DNA of 64,000 bases from Caccoplasma intestinavium (GCA_018715885.1 DVKT01000006.1:84117-148116); one strand, 5' to 3'. Shown: positions 43,857-52,822, counted from the stretch's first letter. A program made the numbers and translations. The notes: generated by a model not told the origin, from the letters alone.

Positions 43857-44954
43857 CTATTCTCCTATTATCGAAAACTCCCCGCTCTCGACCTTGAACA
43901 ACCGATAATCTCCCCCGGTGCGACGCACTATGGCATCGAGATATTCCCGATTGGTATCGGTTACAAAAATCTGTCCGAAACGCTCTTGCGAAACAAGAGT
44001 AATGATACGTTCCATGCGTTGTGCATCGAGTTTGTCAAAAACATCATCGAGCAAAAGCAACGGTACGGTATGTCCATTCCTATTCAAGTAATCGAACTGT
44101 GCCAGCTTCAAGGCGATCAAAAAAGTCTTATTCTGTCCCTGAGAACCGATGCGTCTCATCGGATATTCCCCCAAAGTCATTTCCAACTCATCTTTATGCA
44201 CACCGCGCGAAGTATATCCGAGAATCAGATCGCGAGAACGCACTTCGGCCAATAAATCGCGCAAATCACCCCTCTCGATATGCGAGACATAAGTAAGCCC
44301 CACCTCCTCGCTACCTCCCGAAATCGTTTCATAAAATTCCTGAAATACAGGAACGAATTCTGCAAGGAAACGCCTCCTTGCCCGATAAATATCGGCTGCG
44401 GCAAGAGCCATCTGTTCTTCCCATATCTCATACATGGCAGGATCGGATATTTCTTGCTTCAACAACGTATTCCGTTGCATCAGCGCTTTGTTGTAGCGAA
44501 TCAACTTATCGAGATAGGCCTTGTCGAATTGAGAAATGACCAAATCGAGAAATCGCCGACGTTCCTCACTGCCTCCTTGTATCAATTCCGAATCGGCCGG
44601 AGAAATCATAACCAAAGGAATCAGTCCTATATGATCGGACAGGCGGCTATACTCTTTCTTGTTCCGCTTGAATACTTTTTTCTGCCGGCGTTTCATTCCG
44701 CAATAAATCTCCTCGCACACATCGTCATAGGAATAAAAACCCTGTAACATAAAGAAATCCTCACCGTGCCGGATATTCTGCGAGTCGGCCAGCGACATAG
44801 AACTTTTACAAAACGAGAGATAATAAAGGGCATCGAGCAAATTGGTTTTCCCCATGCCGTTATTGCCTAAAAAACAATTCAAGCCGGAAGAAAACTCCAA
44901 ATCGGCTTGCGCTATATTTTTGAAATTGACAATCGATAACCGGGAAAGAATCAT
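43857..44954 (-). CDS. recF: DNA replication and repair protein RecF
   Basis: SMC-like ATPase acting with RecO and RecR to load RecA at gaps. 365 residues from the ATG at 44954; nine more upstream codons are in frame, but RecF proteins begin at MILSRLSIVNFKN. Walker A is LGNNGMGKTNLLDALYYLS, the signature RIGSQGQNKTFLIALKLAQ, and Walker B LLLLDDVFDKLD. It leads a minus-strand operon with DUF721 and thioesterase genes, and is divergent from the TPR gene. Confidence 0.96.
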   Translation of the reverse strand: MILSRLSIVNFKNIAQADLEFSSGLNCFLGNNGMGKTNLLDALYYLSFCKSSMSLADSQNIRHGEDFFMLQGFYSYDDVCEEIYCGMKRRQKKVFKRNKKEYSRLSDHIGLIPLVMISPADSELIQGGSEERRRFLDLVISQFDKAYLDKLIRYNKALMQRNTLLKQEISDPAMYEIWEEQMALAAADIYRARRRFLAEFVPVFQEFYETISGGSEEVGLTYVSHIERGDLRDLLAEVRSRDLILGYTSRGVHKDELEMTLGEYPMRRIGSQGQNKTFLIALKLAQFDYLNRNGHTVPLLLLDDVFDKLDAQRMERIITLVSQERFGQIFVTDTNREYLDAIVRRTGGDYRLFKVESGEFSIIGE

Positions 44955-44978
44955 GAAGAAAACCTTTTTTACACCTTG

Positions 44979-44986
44979 CAAACGTA
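44979..44986 (-). promoter_or_regulatory. Promoter -7 box of recF operon
   Basis: TACGTTTG on the minus strand, 24 bp before the chosen recF start, supporting that start over the upstream one. Confidence 0.55.
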
Positions 44987-45104
44987 CGCAAACTTTTTCA
45001 TTTTACCGACCTCTCTTTCTCAAAAAATACCGCCCACCACCTTACCGACAGCCGAAACTCGCAAAAAATCAGGCTGATTTTTTTATTTATTAAAGATAAA
45101 AGCG

Positions 45105-45112
45105 TACTTTTG
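45105..45112 (+). promoter_or_regulatory. Promoter -7 box of the TPR gene
   Basis: TACTTTTG, 41 bp before the ATG at 45154. Confidence 0.6.
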
Positions 45113-45153
45113 TCTGCTCAAAACAATTACCAAGCTATAAAAACGACAAAAAT

Positions 45154-45837
45154 ATGACACAAAAACAAAACACTCCGGACGAAGTCGATAAAATGAACGA
45201 AGTTCTTTCCTCGTCGGAACAATTTATCGAAAAGAATCAAAAAGGTATTTCCATTGTAATATTAGTCGTCGTCATCGCCGTAGGCGCATGGCTGGGCTTG
45301 CGTCATTTCTACTTCGAACCCCGCGAAGCAACAGCTTATGCCGAAATGTTCAAAGGCGAATTTTACCTCGATGCCGACTCCTTTGCATTGGCACTCAATG
45401 GTAACGGTGCCGATTATATCGGATTCGAAGCTATTGCAAACGAATATTCGCACACCGATGCCGGCAATTTGGCTGCCGCTTATGCAGGTATTTGCTATTT
45501 TAATCTCGGTAATAACGATGAAGCCCTCAACTACTTCAAAAAATTCAAAGCCGATGATAAATTCGTATCGCCGAACGTTTTGGGCATGATCGGTAATTGC
45601 TATGCCAATATGGACCAGACAGCCGACGCTATGGCAACTTTCGAGAAAGCGGCCAAGAAAGCCGACAATGTTCTCTTCTCGCCATTCTATCTGCAAAAAG
45701 CTGCAACTATTGCCGAAGCGACAGGCGACTATAATAAAGCACTCGCACTTTATAACCAAATAAAGAACGACTACGCCACCTCATCGATTGCCCGGGATAT
45801 AGACAAATATATCGAACGTGCTCAAGCAAAACTTTAA
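45154..45837 (+). CDS. Membrane-anchored tetratricopeptide protein
   Basis: 227 residues. An N-terminal cytoplasmic part, one membrane helix (GISIVILVVVIAVGAWLGL) at about 30-48, then a TPR domain with units around AAAYAGICYFNLGNNDEALNYFKKF, LGMIGNCYANMDQTADAMATFEKA and LQKAATIAEATGDYNKALALYNQI. It resembles YfgM-type proteins, which help envelope protein folding, but that function is inference. It is placed just upstream of ribH, with a terminator between. Confidence 0.85.
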   Translation: MTQKQNTPDEVDKMNEVLSSSEQFIEKNQKGISIVILVVVIAVGAWLGLRHFYFEPREATAYAEMFKGEFYLDADSFALALNGNGADYIGFEAIANEYSHTDAGNLAAAYAGICYFNLGNNDEALNYFKKFKADDKFVSPNVLGMIGNCYANMDQTADAMATFEKAAKKADNVLFSPFYLQKAATIAEATGDYNKALALYNQIKNDYATSSIARDIDKYIERAQAKL

Positions 45838-45856
45838 TCTCAGTACAACCATAACC

Positions 45857-45886
45857 AAAAGGGTACCTCTCGGAGATACCCTTTTT
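45857..45886 (+). terminator. Terminator between the TPR gene and ribH
   Basis: AAAAGGGTACCTC / GAGATACCCTTTT with one mismatch, three-base loop, then T-run. Confidence 0.7.
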
Positions 45887-45915
45887 ATTTTATACTCTCT
45901 GTAAAAACTACTGTC

Positions 45916-46407
45916 ATGGCAACAGCATATCAAAATCTATCTTCTTGCGATAACAACACCGTGCCCCACTCCCCCCTGTTACGTGTTGCAATCGTATGTG
46001 CAGAATGGAACGCCGATATTACCGATAAACTTCTCGAAGGAGCTTGCAACACGCTCGAAAAACACGGAGTAAAGCCCGAAAATATTTTCGTGGAATATGT
46101 CCCCGGAACTTATGAACTAACTTTCGGAGCGCAACGTATGGCAGCTCATTACCGACCCGACGCTGTTATCGTCCTCGGCTGTGTCATACAAGGAGATACC
46201 CCGCACTTCGATTATGTCTGTCAAGGAGTTACCGCAGGGACAACGCATCTCAACGCAACACTCGAAACGCCGGTCATTTTCGGAGTTCTTACTACCAATG
46301 ACAAACAACAGGCCCTCGACCGAGCCGGAGGGAAATACGGGAATAAAGGCGACGAAGCGGCGGTTACCGCTATAAAAATGGCTGCTTTTGCCGCCCGTAT
46401 GAAATAA
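45916..46407 (+). CDS. ribH: 6,7-dimethyl-8-ribityllumazine synthase
   Basis: Penultimate step of riboflavin synthesis. 163 residues, the normal length. Substrate-binding blocks EWNADITDKLLEGA, VPGTYELTFGAQ, VLGCVIQGDTPHFDYVCQGVTAG (with the catalytic His) and FGVLTTNDKQQALDRAGG. The protein would form a 60-mer or pentamer shell. It has its own terminator downstream. Confidence 0.97.
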   Translation: MATAYQNLSSCDNNTVPHSPLLRVAIVCAEWNADITDKLLEGACNTLEKHGVKPENIFVEYVPGTYELTFGAQRMAAHYRPDAVIVLGCVIQGDTPHFDYVCQGVTAGTTHLNATLETPVIFGVLTTNDKQQALDRAGGKYGNKGDEAAVTAIKMAAFAARMK

Positions 46408-46430
46408 TAGCTCTCCAATGAAAATCCTAT

Positions 46431-46463
46431 AAAACGCCCCGGTAAAATTTACCGGGGCGTTTT
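46431..46463. terminator. Bidirectional terminator between ribH and the Nudix gene
   Basis: Nearly perfect 33-bp palindrome with AAAACGCCCC on the left and GGGGCGTTTT on the right. It lies between convergent genes. Confidence 0.88.
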
Positions 46464-46487
46464 ATAGAAGACACCTTGCTGCAAAAA

Positions 46488-47054
46488 TCAAATTTTTCCT
46501 TCCGACAACATAGAGATATATTTCCACAGTGGTGCGGCATGCAAAGCCTGCAACACCCCGTTGCAATCGAGCAAAGCCCGCACCTCTTCGAGAGAAAGCA
46601 ACTCTACGGCAATATCCTCGGTCGGTTCGAGATGCTGACTTTCTATCCGCTCCACATTCCGAGCAAGATAGCAATAAGTAAGATTGGTATGCGTACCGGG
46701 ATTGGGCGAAAGGATCATCAACTCCTCCCATTCACCATTACCATAACCTGTCTCTTCGAGCAATTCCCGACGAGCAGATTCAAGAGGAGAAGCATCATCG
46801 GGTTCACACACTCCGGCACACAACTCATACGATACCAGTCCCACCGCATGCCGATACTGGCGTTCGAAAACATACTTTCCATCACGGGTAACAGCAATTA
46901 CATTTACCCAATCGGGATACTCGAAAACATAATAATTCGGTATTTCGTTTCCATTCGGCAGTAGCACTCGCTCTTCCCGCACGGTAAACCATGGTTTCTC
47001 TGCCAAATAACGGCTACTCATTACTTTCCACGGCTTTATCATTTTCTCTTCCAT
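46488..47054 (-). CDS. Nudix hydrolase (ADP-ribose pyrophosphatase-like)
   Basis: 188 residues. The Nudix helix RRELLEETGYGNGEW is clear, preceded by LCAGVCEPDDASPLESA. Relative to the usual box, the loop before the helix is one residue longer and the first Glu of the G-x5-E-x7-REUXEEXGU pattern is replaced by an Asp pair, so activity may be altered. The other metal-binding Glu residues (REL.EE) are kept. The preceding domain (YPDWVNVIAVTRDGKYVFERQYRHA) resembles the ADP-ribose pyrophosphatase group. Single minus-strand gene. Confidence 0.87.
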   Translation of the reverse strand: MEEKMIKPWKVMSSRYLAEKPWFTVREERVLLPNGNEIPNYYVFEYPDWVNVIAVTRDGKYVFERQYRHAVGLVSYELCAGVCEPDDASPLESARRELLEETGYGNGEWEELMILSPNPGTHTNLTYCYLARNVERIESQHLEPTEDIAVELLSLEEVRALLDCNGVLQALHAAPLWKYISMLSEGKI

Positions 47055-47160
47055 ACTTCATATCGCTTTATAAAGGCCTCTATTTCATACAAAGATGCAA
47101 AAAAACAACGGTTGAGCAACCGTATCCACATAAAAACTTTCATTTATCCCGGGAAACATT

Positions 47161-47168
47161 TATTTTTG
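47161..47168 (+). promoter_or_regulatory. Promoter -7 box of the methyltransferase-like gene
   Basis: TATTTTTG, 14-20 bp before the possible starts at 47183 and 47189; the later start gives a more usual leader. Confidence 0.45.
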
Positions 47169-47182
47169 TATAAGTCAAATAA

Positions 47183-47893
47183 ATGTTCATGTACAGCCGC
47201 TTCAATGTAAAACAATTCTGTCAGCGCAAAATACGCAAAATACGCCATAGAAAAGGTTATGGTGTACATTCTCCTTTCGCTTACGGCCTTATCACGAAAG
47301 TCATTGAAGAGAAATCGGGTTATTACGCCTACAAGCAAATCGAGGATCTGCACCGAACTTTACACGATAGACAGAATTTCAATAAACGCAAATGCCGATT
47401 GTTGTTCCGCCTTGCCAACCGCTTCAAACCCCGATGCATCATCGAATGCGGAAGCGAAGATGGATATTCGACCCTTTATTTGCAAAAAGGCTGCCCGACC
47501 GCCCGGCTGTTTTGTATCGAACCCGATCCTATTCGCCGTGCAACTGCCGAACAATTGCTGATGCACCTGCCGGGAAATGTAACCTATATCGACCGAACGA
47601 TTCCCGAAGGTCTCTCTTTTTTACACGGAGAAGAACTCGATCAGCATCTCATCTATTTGCACAGTCTGTCCGATGCCTCGCAATATCAGGAAGCATTTGA
47701 AAAAATCAGCCCGCATCTATGCGAAAAGAGTATCATAATCATTGACGGCATAAGACAAGAAAAAGGAATCTTCCGTGTCTGGGAAAATTTCTCGAAAAAC
47801 GAAAAAATACGAGTTACATTCGACCTCTACAATTTGGCCATAGCGATATGTAATCCCAAACTCAACAAGCAGAACTATATCGTAGCTTTCTGA
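47183..47893 (+). CDS. Class I SAM-dependent methyltransferase-like protein
   Basis: 236 residues (234 if it starts at the second Met). The N-terminal GYGVHSPFAYGLIT motif is a hallmark of a Bacteroidetes family with an O-methyltransferase-like fold. A SAM-like loop follows: IIECGSEDGYSTLYL, then FCIEPDPIRRATAEQLL. The later catalytic-type motif is weak (IIIIDGIRQEKG). It resembles the O-methyltransferase fold, but the substrate is unknown. The adenosyltransferase gene follows 55 bp downstream. Confidence 0.75.
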   Translation: MFMYSRFNVKQFCQRKIRKIRHRKGYGVHSPFAYGLITKVIEEKSGYYAYKQIEDLHRTLHDRQNFNKRKCRLLFRLANRFKPRCIIECGSEDGYSTLYLQKGCPTARLFCIEPDPIRRATAEQLLMHLPGNVTYIDRTIPEGLSFLHGEELDQHLIYLHSLSDASQYQEAFEKISPHLCEKSIIIIDGIRQEKGIFRVWENFSKNEKIRVTFDLYNLAIAICNPKLNKQNYIVAF

Positions 47894-47948
47894 AAAAAGA
47901 TCAATTCGGTAAACCCAGCCACCATACCGGCATTATAAAGAAAAAGAC

Positions 47949-48518
47949 ATGAAAAAAAGTATCATCTATACCGGCACCGGAGACAAGGGAGAAACATCTC
48001 TTGTCGGGGGAAAGCGTGTTTCCAAACAAGATATCCGACTCGAATCTTACGGCACTATCGATGAACTGAACGCTCACATCGGATTTCTCAGGACTTTACT
48101 GCCTCCAAACATGCACGACGACGCACATACGTTGCTCGACATACAACACAGGCTTTTTTCCATAGGTTCGTATCTCGCCACCGACACGAGCGACACAGCC
48201 TTGCGAGATGCCAGCCGGGTATATCCCGAGGATATAGAACAGCTCGAACAGCGTATCGACTTTCTCGACTCGACACTCCCCCCGTTACGCAACTTCATAC
48301 TTCCGGGAGGAACTATCTCCTCCGCACAAGCTCATGTATGCCGCACCGTCTGCCGGCGGGCCGAAAGACGCATATGCGAATTGCATGCTACCCACCCGGT
48401 CGATTTATTATTGTTACGCTACATCAACCGTTTATCCGATTATCTTTTCATTCTTTCCCGTCAATGCAATATATCCGAAAGAAAAGAAGAAATTTATTGG
48501 GATAAAGGTTGCAAATGA
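47949..48518 (+). CDS. Cob(I)alamin adenosyltransferase (PduO type)
   Basis: Attaches the adenosyl group from ATP to reduced cobalamin. 189 residues. The ATP loop is TGTGDKGETSLVGGKRVSK near the N-terminus, followed by LESYGTIDELNAHIGFLR and QHRLFSIGSYLAT. The C-terminal RRAERRICELHAT and RYINRLSDYLFILSR complete the PduO signature. It would supply adenosylcobalamin, for example to methylmalonyl-CoA mutase used in propionate production. No cobalamin riboswitch was seen upstream. Confidence 0.95.
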   Translation: MKKSIIYTGTGDKGETSLVGGKRVSKQDIRLESYGTIDELNAHIGFLRTLLPPNMHDDAHTLLDIQHRLFSIGSYLATDTSDTALRDASRVYPEDIEQLEQRIDFLDSTLPPLRNFILPGGTISSAQAHVCRTVCRRAERRICELHATHPVDLLLLRYINRLSDYLFILSRQCNISERKEEIYWDKGCK

Positions 48519-48530
48519 AAATTTTTATTC

Positions 48531-48538
48531 TACTTTTG
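48531..48538 (+). promoter_or_regulatory. Promoter -7 box of the DUF2795 gene
   Basis: TACTTTTG, 36 bp before the start at 48575. Confidence 0.55.
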
Positions 48539-48574
48539 CGGAAAAATTCAAAACCGTTCAAATAATTATTTATT

Positions 48575-48796
48575 ATGTATTGGACTTTGGAATTAGCATC
48601 AAAACTCGAAGATGCACCTTGGCCTGCCACCAAAGACGAGCTTATCGATTATGCCATGCGCTCGGGAGCTCCGCTCGAAGTCATCGAGAACCTCCAAGAA
48701 ATGGAAGACGAAGGTGAAATCTATGAGTGTATCGAAGACATTTGGCCCGACTACCCCAGCAAAGAAGACTTCTTCTTCAACGAGGAGGAATATTAA
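48575..48796 (+). CDS. DUF2795 protein
   Basis: 73-residue, strongly acidic protein typical of Bacteroidetes. The pattern WTLELASKLEDAPWPATKD and LEVIENLQEMEDEGE is characteristic. The role is unknown. It has its own promoter and a terminator downstream, so it is a single-gene unit. Confidence 0.88.
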   Translation: MYWTLELASKLEDAPWPATKDELIDYAMRSGAPLEVIENLQEMEDEGEIYECIEDIWPDYPSKEDFFFNEEEY

Positions 48797-48812
48797 TTAT
48801 ATCGGACAAGTA

Positions 48813-48844
48813 AAAAAACAGTCTCTGATAGAGACTGTTTTTTT
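48813..48844 (+). terminator. Terminator after the DUF2795 gene
   Basis: 14-bp stem AAAAAACAGTCTCT / AGAGACTGTTTTTT with loop GAT. Confidence 0.88.
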
Positions 48845-48882
48845 ATATTCCAAAGTACGAATTCATCGAAAAAAACGGTTTT

Positions 48883-49269
48883 ATGATATTACGGAATTTA
48901 TTATGGGTAGGACTGGGAAGTTTCGCGGGAGGAGTGTTACGTTATCTCATCGCCCAACTTACCCGCACACACGGTTTCGACGGTTCTTTTCCGTGGGGTA
49001 CATTCATCGTCAACTTGACCGGAAGTTTCCTTTTGGGCCTTTTATTCGGACTTTCGGCCCGTTACTCAATTTTTCCCGATGAAATCCGACTGCTGCTCAT
49101 GGTCGGATTTTGCGGAGGTTTCACCACCTTTTCTTCTTTCATACAAGAAAACGCCTTGTTGCTTCAAACCGGACAATACGCAACGATCGCTCTCTATACA
49201 TTGACCAGCCTTATCGGAGGTACAGTATTATTTTTTCTGGCTGTTTCGCTTGTAAAAAGTTTTTCTTAA
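48883..49269 (+). CDS. crcB: Fluoride ion channel Fluc (CrcB)
   Basis: 128-residue dual-topology fluoride exporter. Four membrane segments; key motifs are VGLGSFAGGVLRY, GTFIVNLTGSFLLGLL and the pore segment GFCGGFTTFSSF. No fluoride riboswitch (CrcB motif) was recognised in the 86 bp upstream, most of which is the preceding terminator. It converges on the ccsBA gene, with 38 bp between. Confidence 0.95.
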   Translation: MILRNLLWVGLGSFAGGVLRYLIAQLTRTHGFDGSFPWGTFIVNLTGSFLLGLLFGLSARYSIFPDEIRLLLMVGFCGGFTTFSSFIQENALLLQTGQYATIALYTLTSLIGGTVLFFLAVSLVKSFS

Positions 49270-49307
49270 CAATATCTGCACTTTTCAAAAAAGGTCGGCA
49301 ATACTTC

Positions 49308-51536
49308 TCAACCCGCATAACTATGCATACCTCCGAGGAAATAGTTTACACCAAAATAGGTCATCAGTACGGTAAAAAACGCTCCTAAAAGATAGAGATG
49401 CAAAACTTTATCCCGACTGAATGCCGGTAACCAACCAGTATGTACCGGCAACATATAGAGCAATAACGTAATCAACGCCCACACTTCTTTCGGATCCCAG
49501 CTCCAATAAGCTCCCCAAGAAACATTCGCCCAAACGGCCCCAATGAAAATTCCCAAAGATAACAGACATAAAGCCGGATAGAGCAGAAACCGAGAGAAAA
49601 CCGCCTGTATATGACAGATGTCTGAATCGGAAGAAAAACATCGAATAAAATAAACCGACAGACTATTGAGAAACGTAAACGACAGTAAAGCATAAGCCGC
49701 CATGATGCAACTCACATGTAGACTCAACAGCGGAGAAGATAAGACCGGCATTAAAGGTGTAATCTGCGGGTTCATCTGGTTGATATGACTGATCAACAAT
49801 GAAAATCCCGACAACAGCAATCCGAACGGTAACACCCACTTGAATCGCCGCCAAAACACAGACGCGAATAAAAGAACAAACCAAGCCATTGACAACATCG
49901 TTTCATAGCCGTTTCCGAAAGGTAACCGCCCACTAATAACTGTACGCAAAACAATGACAAAAGAAAGCAGCAACAACGAAATAACCTGCCAACCGATAAA
50001 AATACACTCTATCGCCTGTCTATTCCTGCGGCATTTTCCCTGACAAGCCGAACACCAGAGATAAAAGGCAAATGCAATGAGACCGACAATCAAATTAAGC
50101 CGAGAGAGTATCGTAGCAAAAGGAAGTGCATTGTACAATTTTTCAATCGTAATCCGGCTGTTGGACAAGACCGTTTCTCCTCCCATCTTGTGTTGAAAAC
50201 GTTTCAATCCATCAATCGCGTCATGCAATGCAGCGGCGTCATTGTCTTTAATCGCCGAGTACATCAACGGGAAAATTCCGTGAACAACTTGTGCAACCAC
50301 CGTATCTACCCCAACGGGCAATTCCGAGACCGGCGAACGCCATACCATACGGCCATCTATTTCAAAAGGAAATACCGGCAACATTTCTCCGCTTTGCTGC
50401 ATAATGACAAGCTGAACTTTCTCATCGACTTCCCTCACGGCACGGCTGAAAGCATCTTGGCTTCCGTCTCGATAAGCCCTCATACAATAGGGTTCGAGAC
50501 GATATTGTCGCTCCGAATCGAAAAAATCGGCAAAAGCAGCATACTCATTCAATCCAAGCAAACGGCGCAATTCCTTGTTCTTAATACGTATCATCGGCTC
50601 GAACTGCCACTCTTGCGGGAAGAAAAGCCAACCCGTGAAAACCTGCTCGGGTGTAAAGTCTCCATAGAAATCCCGCCCCGTAAGTTTACGGGTAAAATCG
50701 ATGGACAATGTCTGTACAGGAGCAATACGATCATTGAAAAGTACCTGTATTGTTCCAAATTCTTCGGCACTTCGAGGCGACAATGTCGTAGGAGTGGCAT
50801 AAAGATTACCGGTAACCAACAAAAAAAACGGAACCATCGCAAGTTTCGTCAGGGAAAGGTGTCGTGCCAACTGCCGAAAACGTCCTTGCGGGTCAAACAA
50901 AAGCCATACAAAAGAGAGAAACATTAAAAAATAACCTGCATAAGTTACCGGAATGCCGTAAATATCCCGGCTAAGAGAGAGCCAACTGCCCCTACCGTCC
51001 TCATCGAATGACGACTGGTAAAAACGCCAACCCTCATACACGGCGATACGGTTCATCGAAATACGATAAGACGCGACATTTCCCGAAAACGGACGAATAT
51101 CGATCTCCGAAATAAAATCGGAGGGAGCATGTGTCCCCGGATAATAATCGATGGCAAAACGGGTCAGTGTAACCGTAAACGGTAAATGTGCTTTTTCCTT
51201 TTCTCCGGTCAGATAATCCGATGTCGGAATTCCCTCTTTCAGGTGTATCACCCCATCATGAGCCGTAAGCCGTGTCAACAATGCTCCCGATAAAATGACG
51301 ACAAAAGAGAAATGCAGACACAAAACCGCAGGGCGTAAAGAAACCCGACGCAACAAAAGCAGAAACAAAGCGGCAACTACCAAAAGTATCCACATCACCG
51401 TAAACCATACCGAACCGTAAACATGAGAAAAGGCCCAATCCGTGCCTCGGTATTTTTCAAAAAAAGTAGTTGCCGACAACAAAAGAATGACGGCAACCAC
51501 CAAAGCCAAACATATATTTTGAAGTTTTTTCTTCAT
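49308..51536 (-). CDS. Fused cytochrome c synthase CcsBA (ResB-CcsA)
   Basis: System II haem-attachment protein, 742 residues. The N-terminal half (to about 420) is ResB/CcsB-like, with membrane helices and a large periplasmic part. The C-terminal half is CcsA-like, with the haem-handling WWD loop WGAYWSWDPKEVWALIT and flanking His (LPVHTGW, LHVSCIMAA). The two halves occur as one protein in many Bacteroidetes. The frame extends 26 codons upstream but a clear ATG at 51536 begins the membrane protein; it overlaps the Rid gene stop by 1 bp (TGATG). It would attach haem to the CxxCH sites of the two haem lipoproteins upstream in this operon. Confidence 0.92.
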   Translation of the reverse strand: MKKKLQNICLALVVAVILLLSATTFFEKYRGTDWAFSHVYGSVWFTVMWILLVVAALFLLLLRRVSLRPAVLCLHFSFVVILSGALLTRLTAHDGVIHLKEGIPTSDYLTGEKEKAHLPFTVTLTRFAIDYYPGTHAPSDFISEIDIRPFSGNVASYRISMNRIAVYEGWRFYQSSFDEDGRGSWLSLSRDIYGIPVTYAGYFLMFLSFVWLLFDPQGRFRQLARHLSLTKLAMVPFFLLVTGNLYATPTTLSPRSAEEFGTIQVLFNDRIAPVQTLSIDFTRKLTGRDFYGDFTPEQVFTGWLFFPQEWQFEPMIRIKNKELRRLLGLNEYAAFADFFDSERQYRLEPYCMRAYRDGSQDAFSRAVREVDEKVQLVIMQQSGEMLPVFPFEIDGRMVWRSPVSELPVGVDTVVAQVVHGIFPLMYSAIKDNDAAALHDAIDGLKRFQHKMGGETVLSNSRITIEKLYNALPFATILSRLNLIVGLIAFAFYLWCSACQGKCRRNRQAIECIFIGWQVISLLLLSFVIVLRTVISGRLPFGNGYETMLSMAWFVLLFASVFWRRFKWVLPFGLLLSGFSLLISHINQMNPQITPLMPVLSSPLLSLHVSCIMAAYALLSFTFLNSLSVYFIRCFSSDSDICHIQAVFSRFLLYPALCLLSLGIFIGAVWANVSWGAYWSWDPKEVWALITLLLYMLPVHTGWLPAFSRDKVLHLYLLGAFFTVLMTYFGVNYFLGGMHSYAG

Positions 51537-52801
51537 CAGAAATCTCGATATGCAGAATTCGACTCGGACTTCAATGCAACACACTCCATTTCGATAAGCC
51601 ATGTGGGACGGCAAACAGGTGCCAACAGGAAGACTTTGGGTGTACGGGGAAAGCGTCCGTCGAACAGAGCCCGCACTGTTTCATAATCGGCCATATCGCG
51701 CAAATACACCAACATTTCCATGACATCGTCCATCGAAGAGCCTCCCTCTTCGAGCAATTTCTCCACGTTTTCCCACATTCGATACGTTTGCGCCTCTATA
51801 TCACCGACATGCAACACATTTCCTTTATTGTCGATACTGGCAGTACCACTGATGTAATAATGACTGCGATCACCGTACTTTACCCGCACACCACGCTCAA
51901 AAGTAACCCCATATTCATATGTCGGATTCAAATGAGTCGGAGCATATAAATATTGCTGCTGGGAAGGTTCGATTCCTTTCACGGCATAAGCATCGAGATG
52001 CACCGACGTGCGGGCATCGGGACTTTTCCCTTCTATACCGGTACTAGCTATATAATGAGTCTTTTCGGTAAGTCCCTGCCCGACAAAATTGGCTTTTCGG
52101 GCTTTTACGACTCCGATATAATTCACGTCGACATTCTGTACGAGAAACCATGTACGCACACAATTATCGGACAATGTACAACCGATATTCCGCAAACGTT
52201 CTTCGTAACCGTTAAGCAGATACATGGTCTGGTAAGCCGAATCGTCGTCCTTACACTCCAATCCTCCCGTCCAATAGTGAACATAACCGTTGTGCGAAGC
52301 CACCGTATCCATCTCAGGGTGTTCGATCATACGCAGATCTTTTTCCGAAGCCGGATTATCGCAAAGCTCGGTATGTTTCTCCTGCCACAACTGTCGTTCA
52401 GGACGCAAAGCATACTTCTCATTAACGACTTCCATTCCGGCAACCCCGTACACCCACACAGAGAGTTTGCTGCCATCGAGCGGCGGTTGTCCGATATAAG
52501 AAACCGTACTGCGCCAGCTTTCGGGAAGCATTTCCTCCGCCTCTCGCACAACTCCGGCCTGATTGGTAACATCACTCAAAAAATAGCGTTTGAACAATGG
52601 TCGTACCGATTGCAGCTTTTCACTCCCCAGTAATTCCGTCAATGCAGAAAAAAGAGAATTTTTCTGGGTTTCAAAAGAGCACTTTTTATCGACAATATGT
52701 AATATGGCATGGTATTCGGCTGTCTTACCGGACGGAGCAAAACAACATAACTCGGCAATGACTCTTCCGCCATTCAAACTTTGTTTCGTATATTCTTTCA
52801 T
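51536..52801 (-). CDS. Multi-domain Rid/YjgF-family protein
   Basis: 421 residues. The C-terminal part (from about 295) is a Rid domain: SGTASIDNKGNVLHVGDIEAQTYRM, then LLEEGGSSMDDVMEMLVYLRDMADY and RPTWLIEMECVAL. The middle (about 165-275) has a similar plan (LRNIGCTLSDNCVRTWFLVQNVD) and the N-terminal 125 residues (SVRPLFKRYFLSDVTNQ) look like a third, divergent copy. Rid proteins are trimers, so the chain may fold as a pseudo-trimer. The substrate-binding Arg of RidA appears to be replaced (PKVFLL region). No signal peptide. It is in a haem and iron operon; its role there is unknown. Chorismatase-like proteins are an alternative match. Confidence 0.7.
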   Translation of the reverse strand: MKEYTKQSLNGGRVIAELCCFAPSGKTAEYHAILHIVDKKCSFETQKNSLFSALTELLGSEKLQSVRPLFKRYFLSDVTNQAGVVREAEEMLPESWRSTVSYIGQPPLDGSKLSVWVYGVAGMEVVNEKYALRPERQLWQEKHTELCDNPASEKDLRMIEHPEMDTVASHNGYVHYWTGGLECKDDDSAYQTMYLLNGYEERLRNIGCTLSDNCVRTWFLVQNVDVNYIGVVKARKANFVGQGLTEKTHYIASTGIEGKSPDARTSVHLDAYAVKGIEPSQQQYLYAPTHLNPTYEYGVTFERGVRVKYGDRSHYYISGTASIDNKGNVLHVGDIEAQTYRMWENVEKLLEEGGSSMDDVMEMLVYLRDMADYETVRALFDGRFPRTPKVFLLAPVCRPTWLIEMECVALKSESNSAYRDF

Positions 52802-52822
52802 AAGTTTCGGTTCTTGTTAAAA

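Noticed and set aside
47894..47948. Possible cobalamin riboswitch before the adenosyltransferase gene
   Set aside because: Only 55 bp separate it from the previous gene, too short for that riboswitch, and no B12 box was seen.
48797..48882. Possible fluoride riboswitch upstream of crcB
   Set aside because: The region is mostly the terminator of the preceding gene and no fluoride riboswitch core was recognised.
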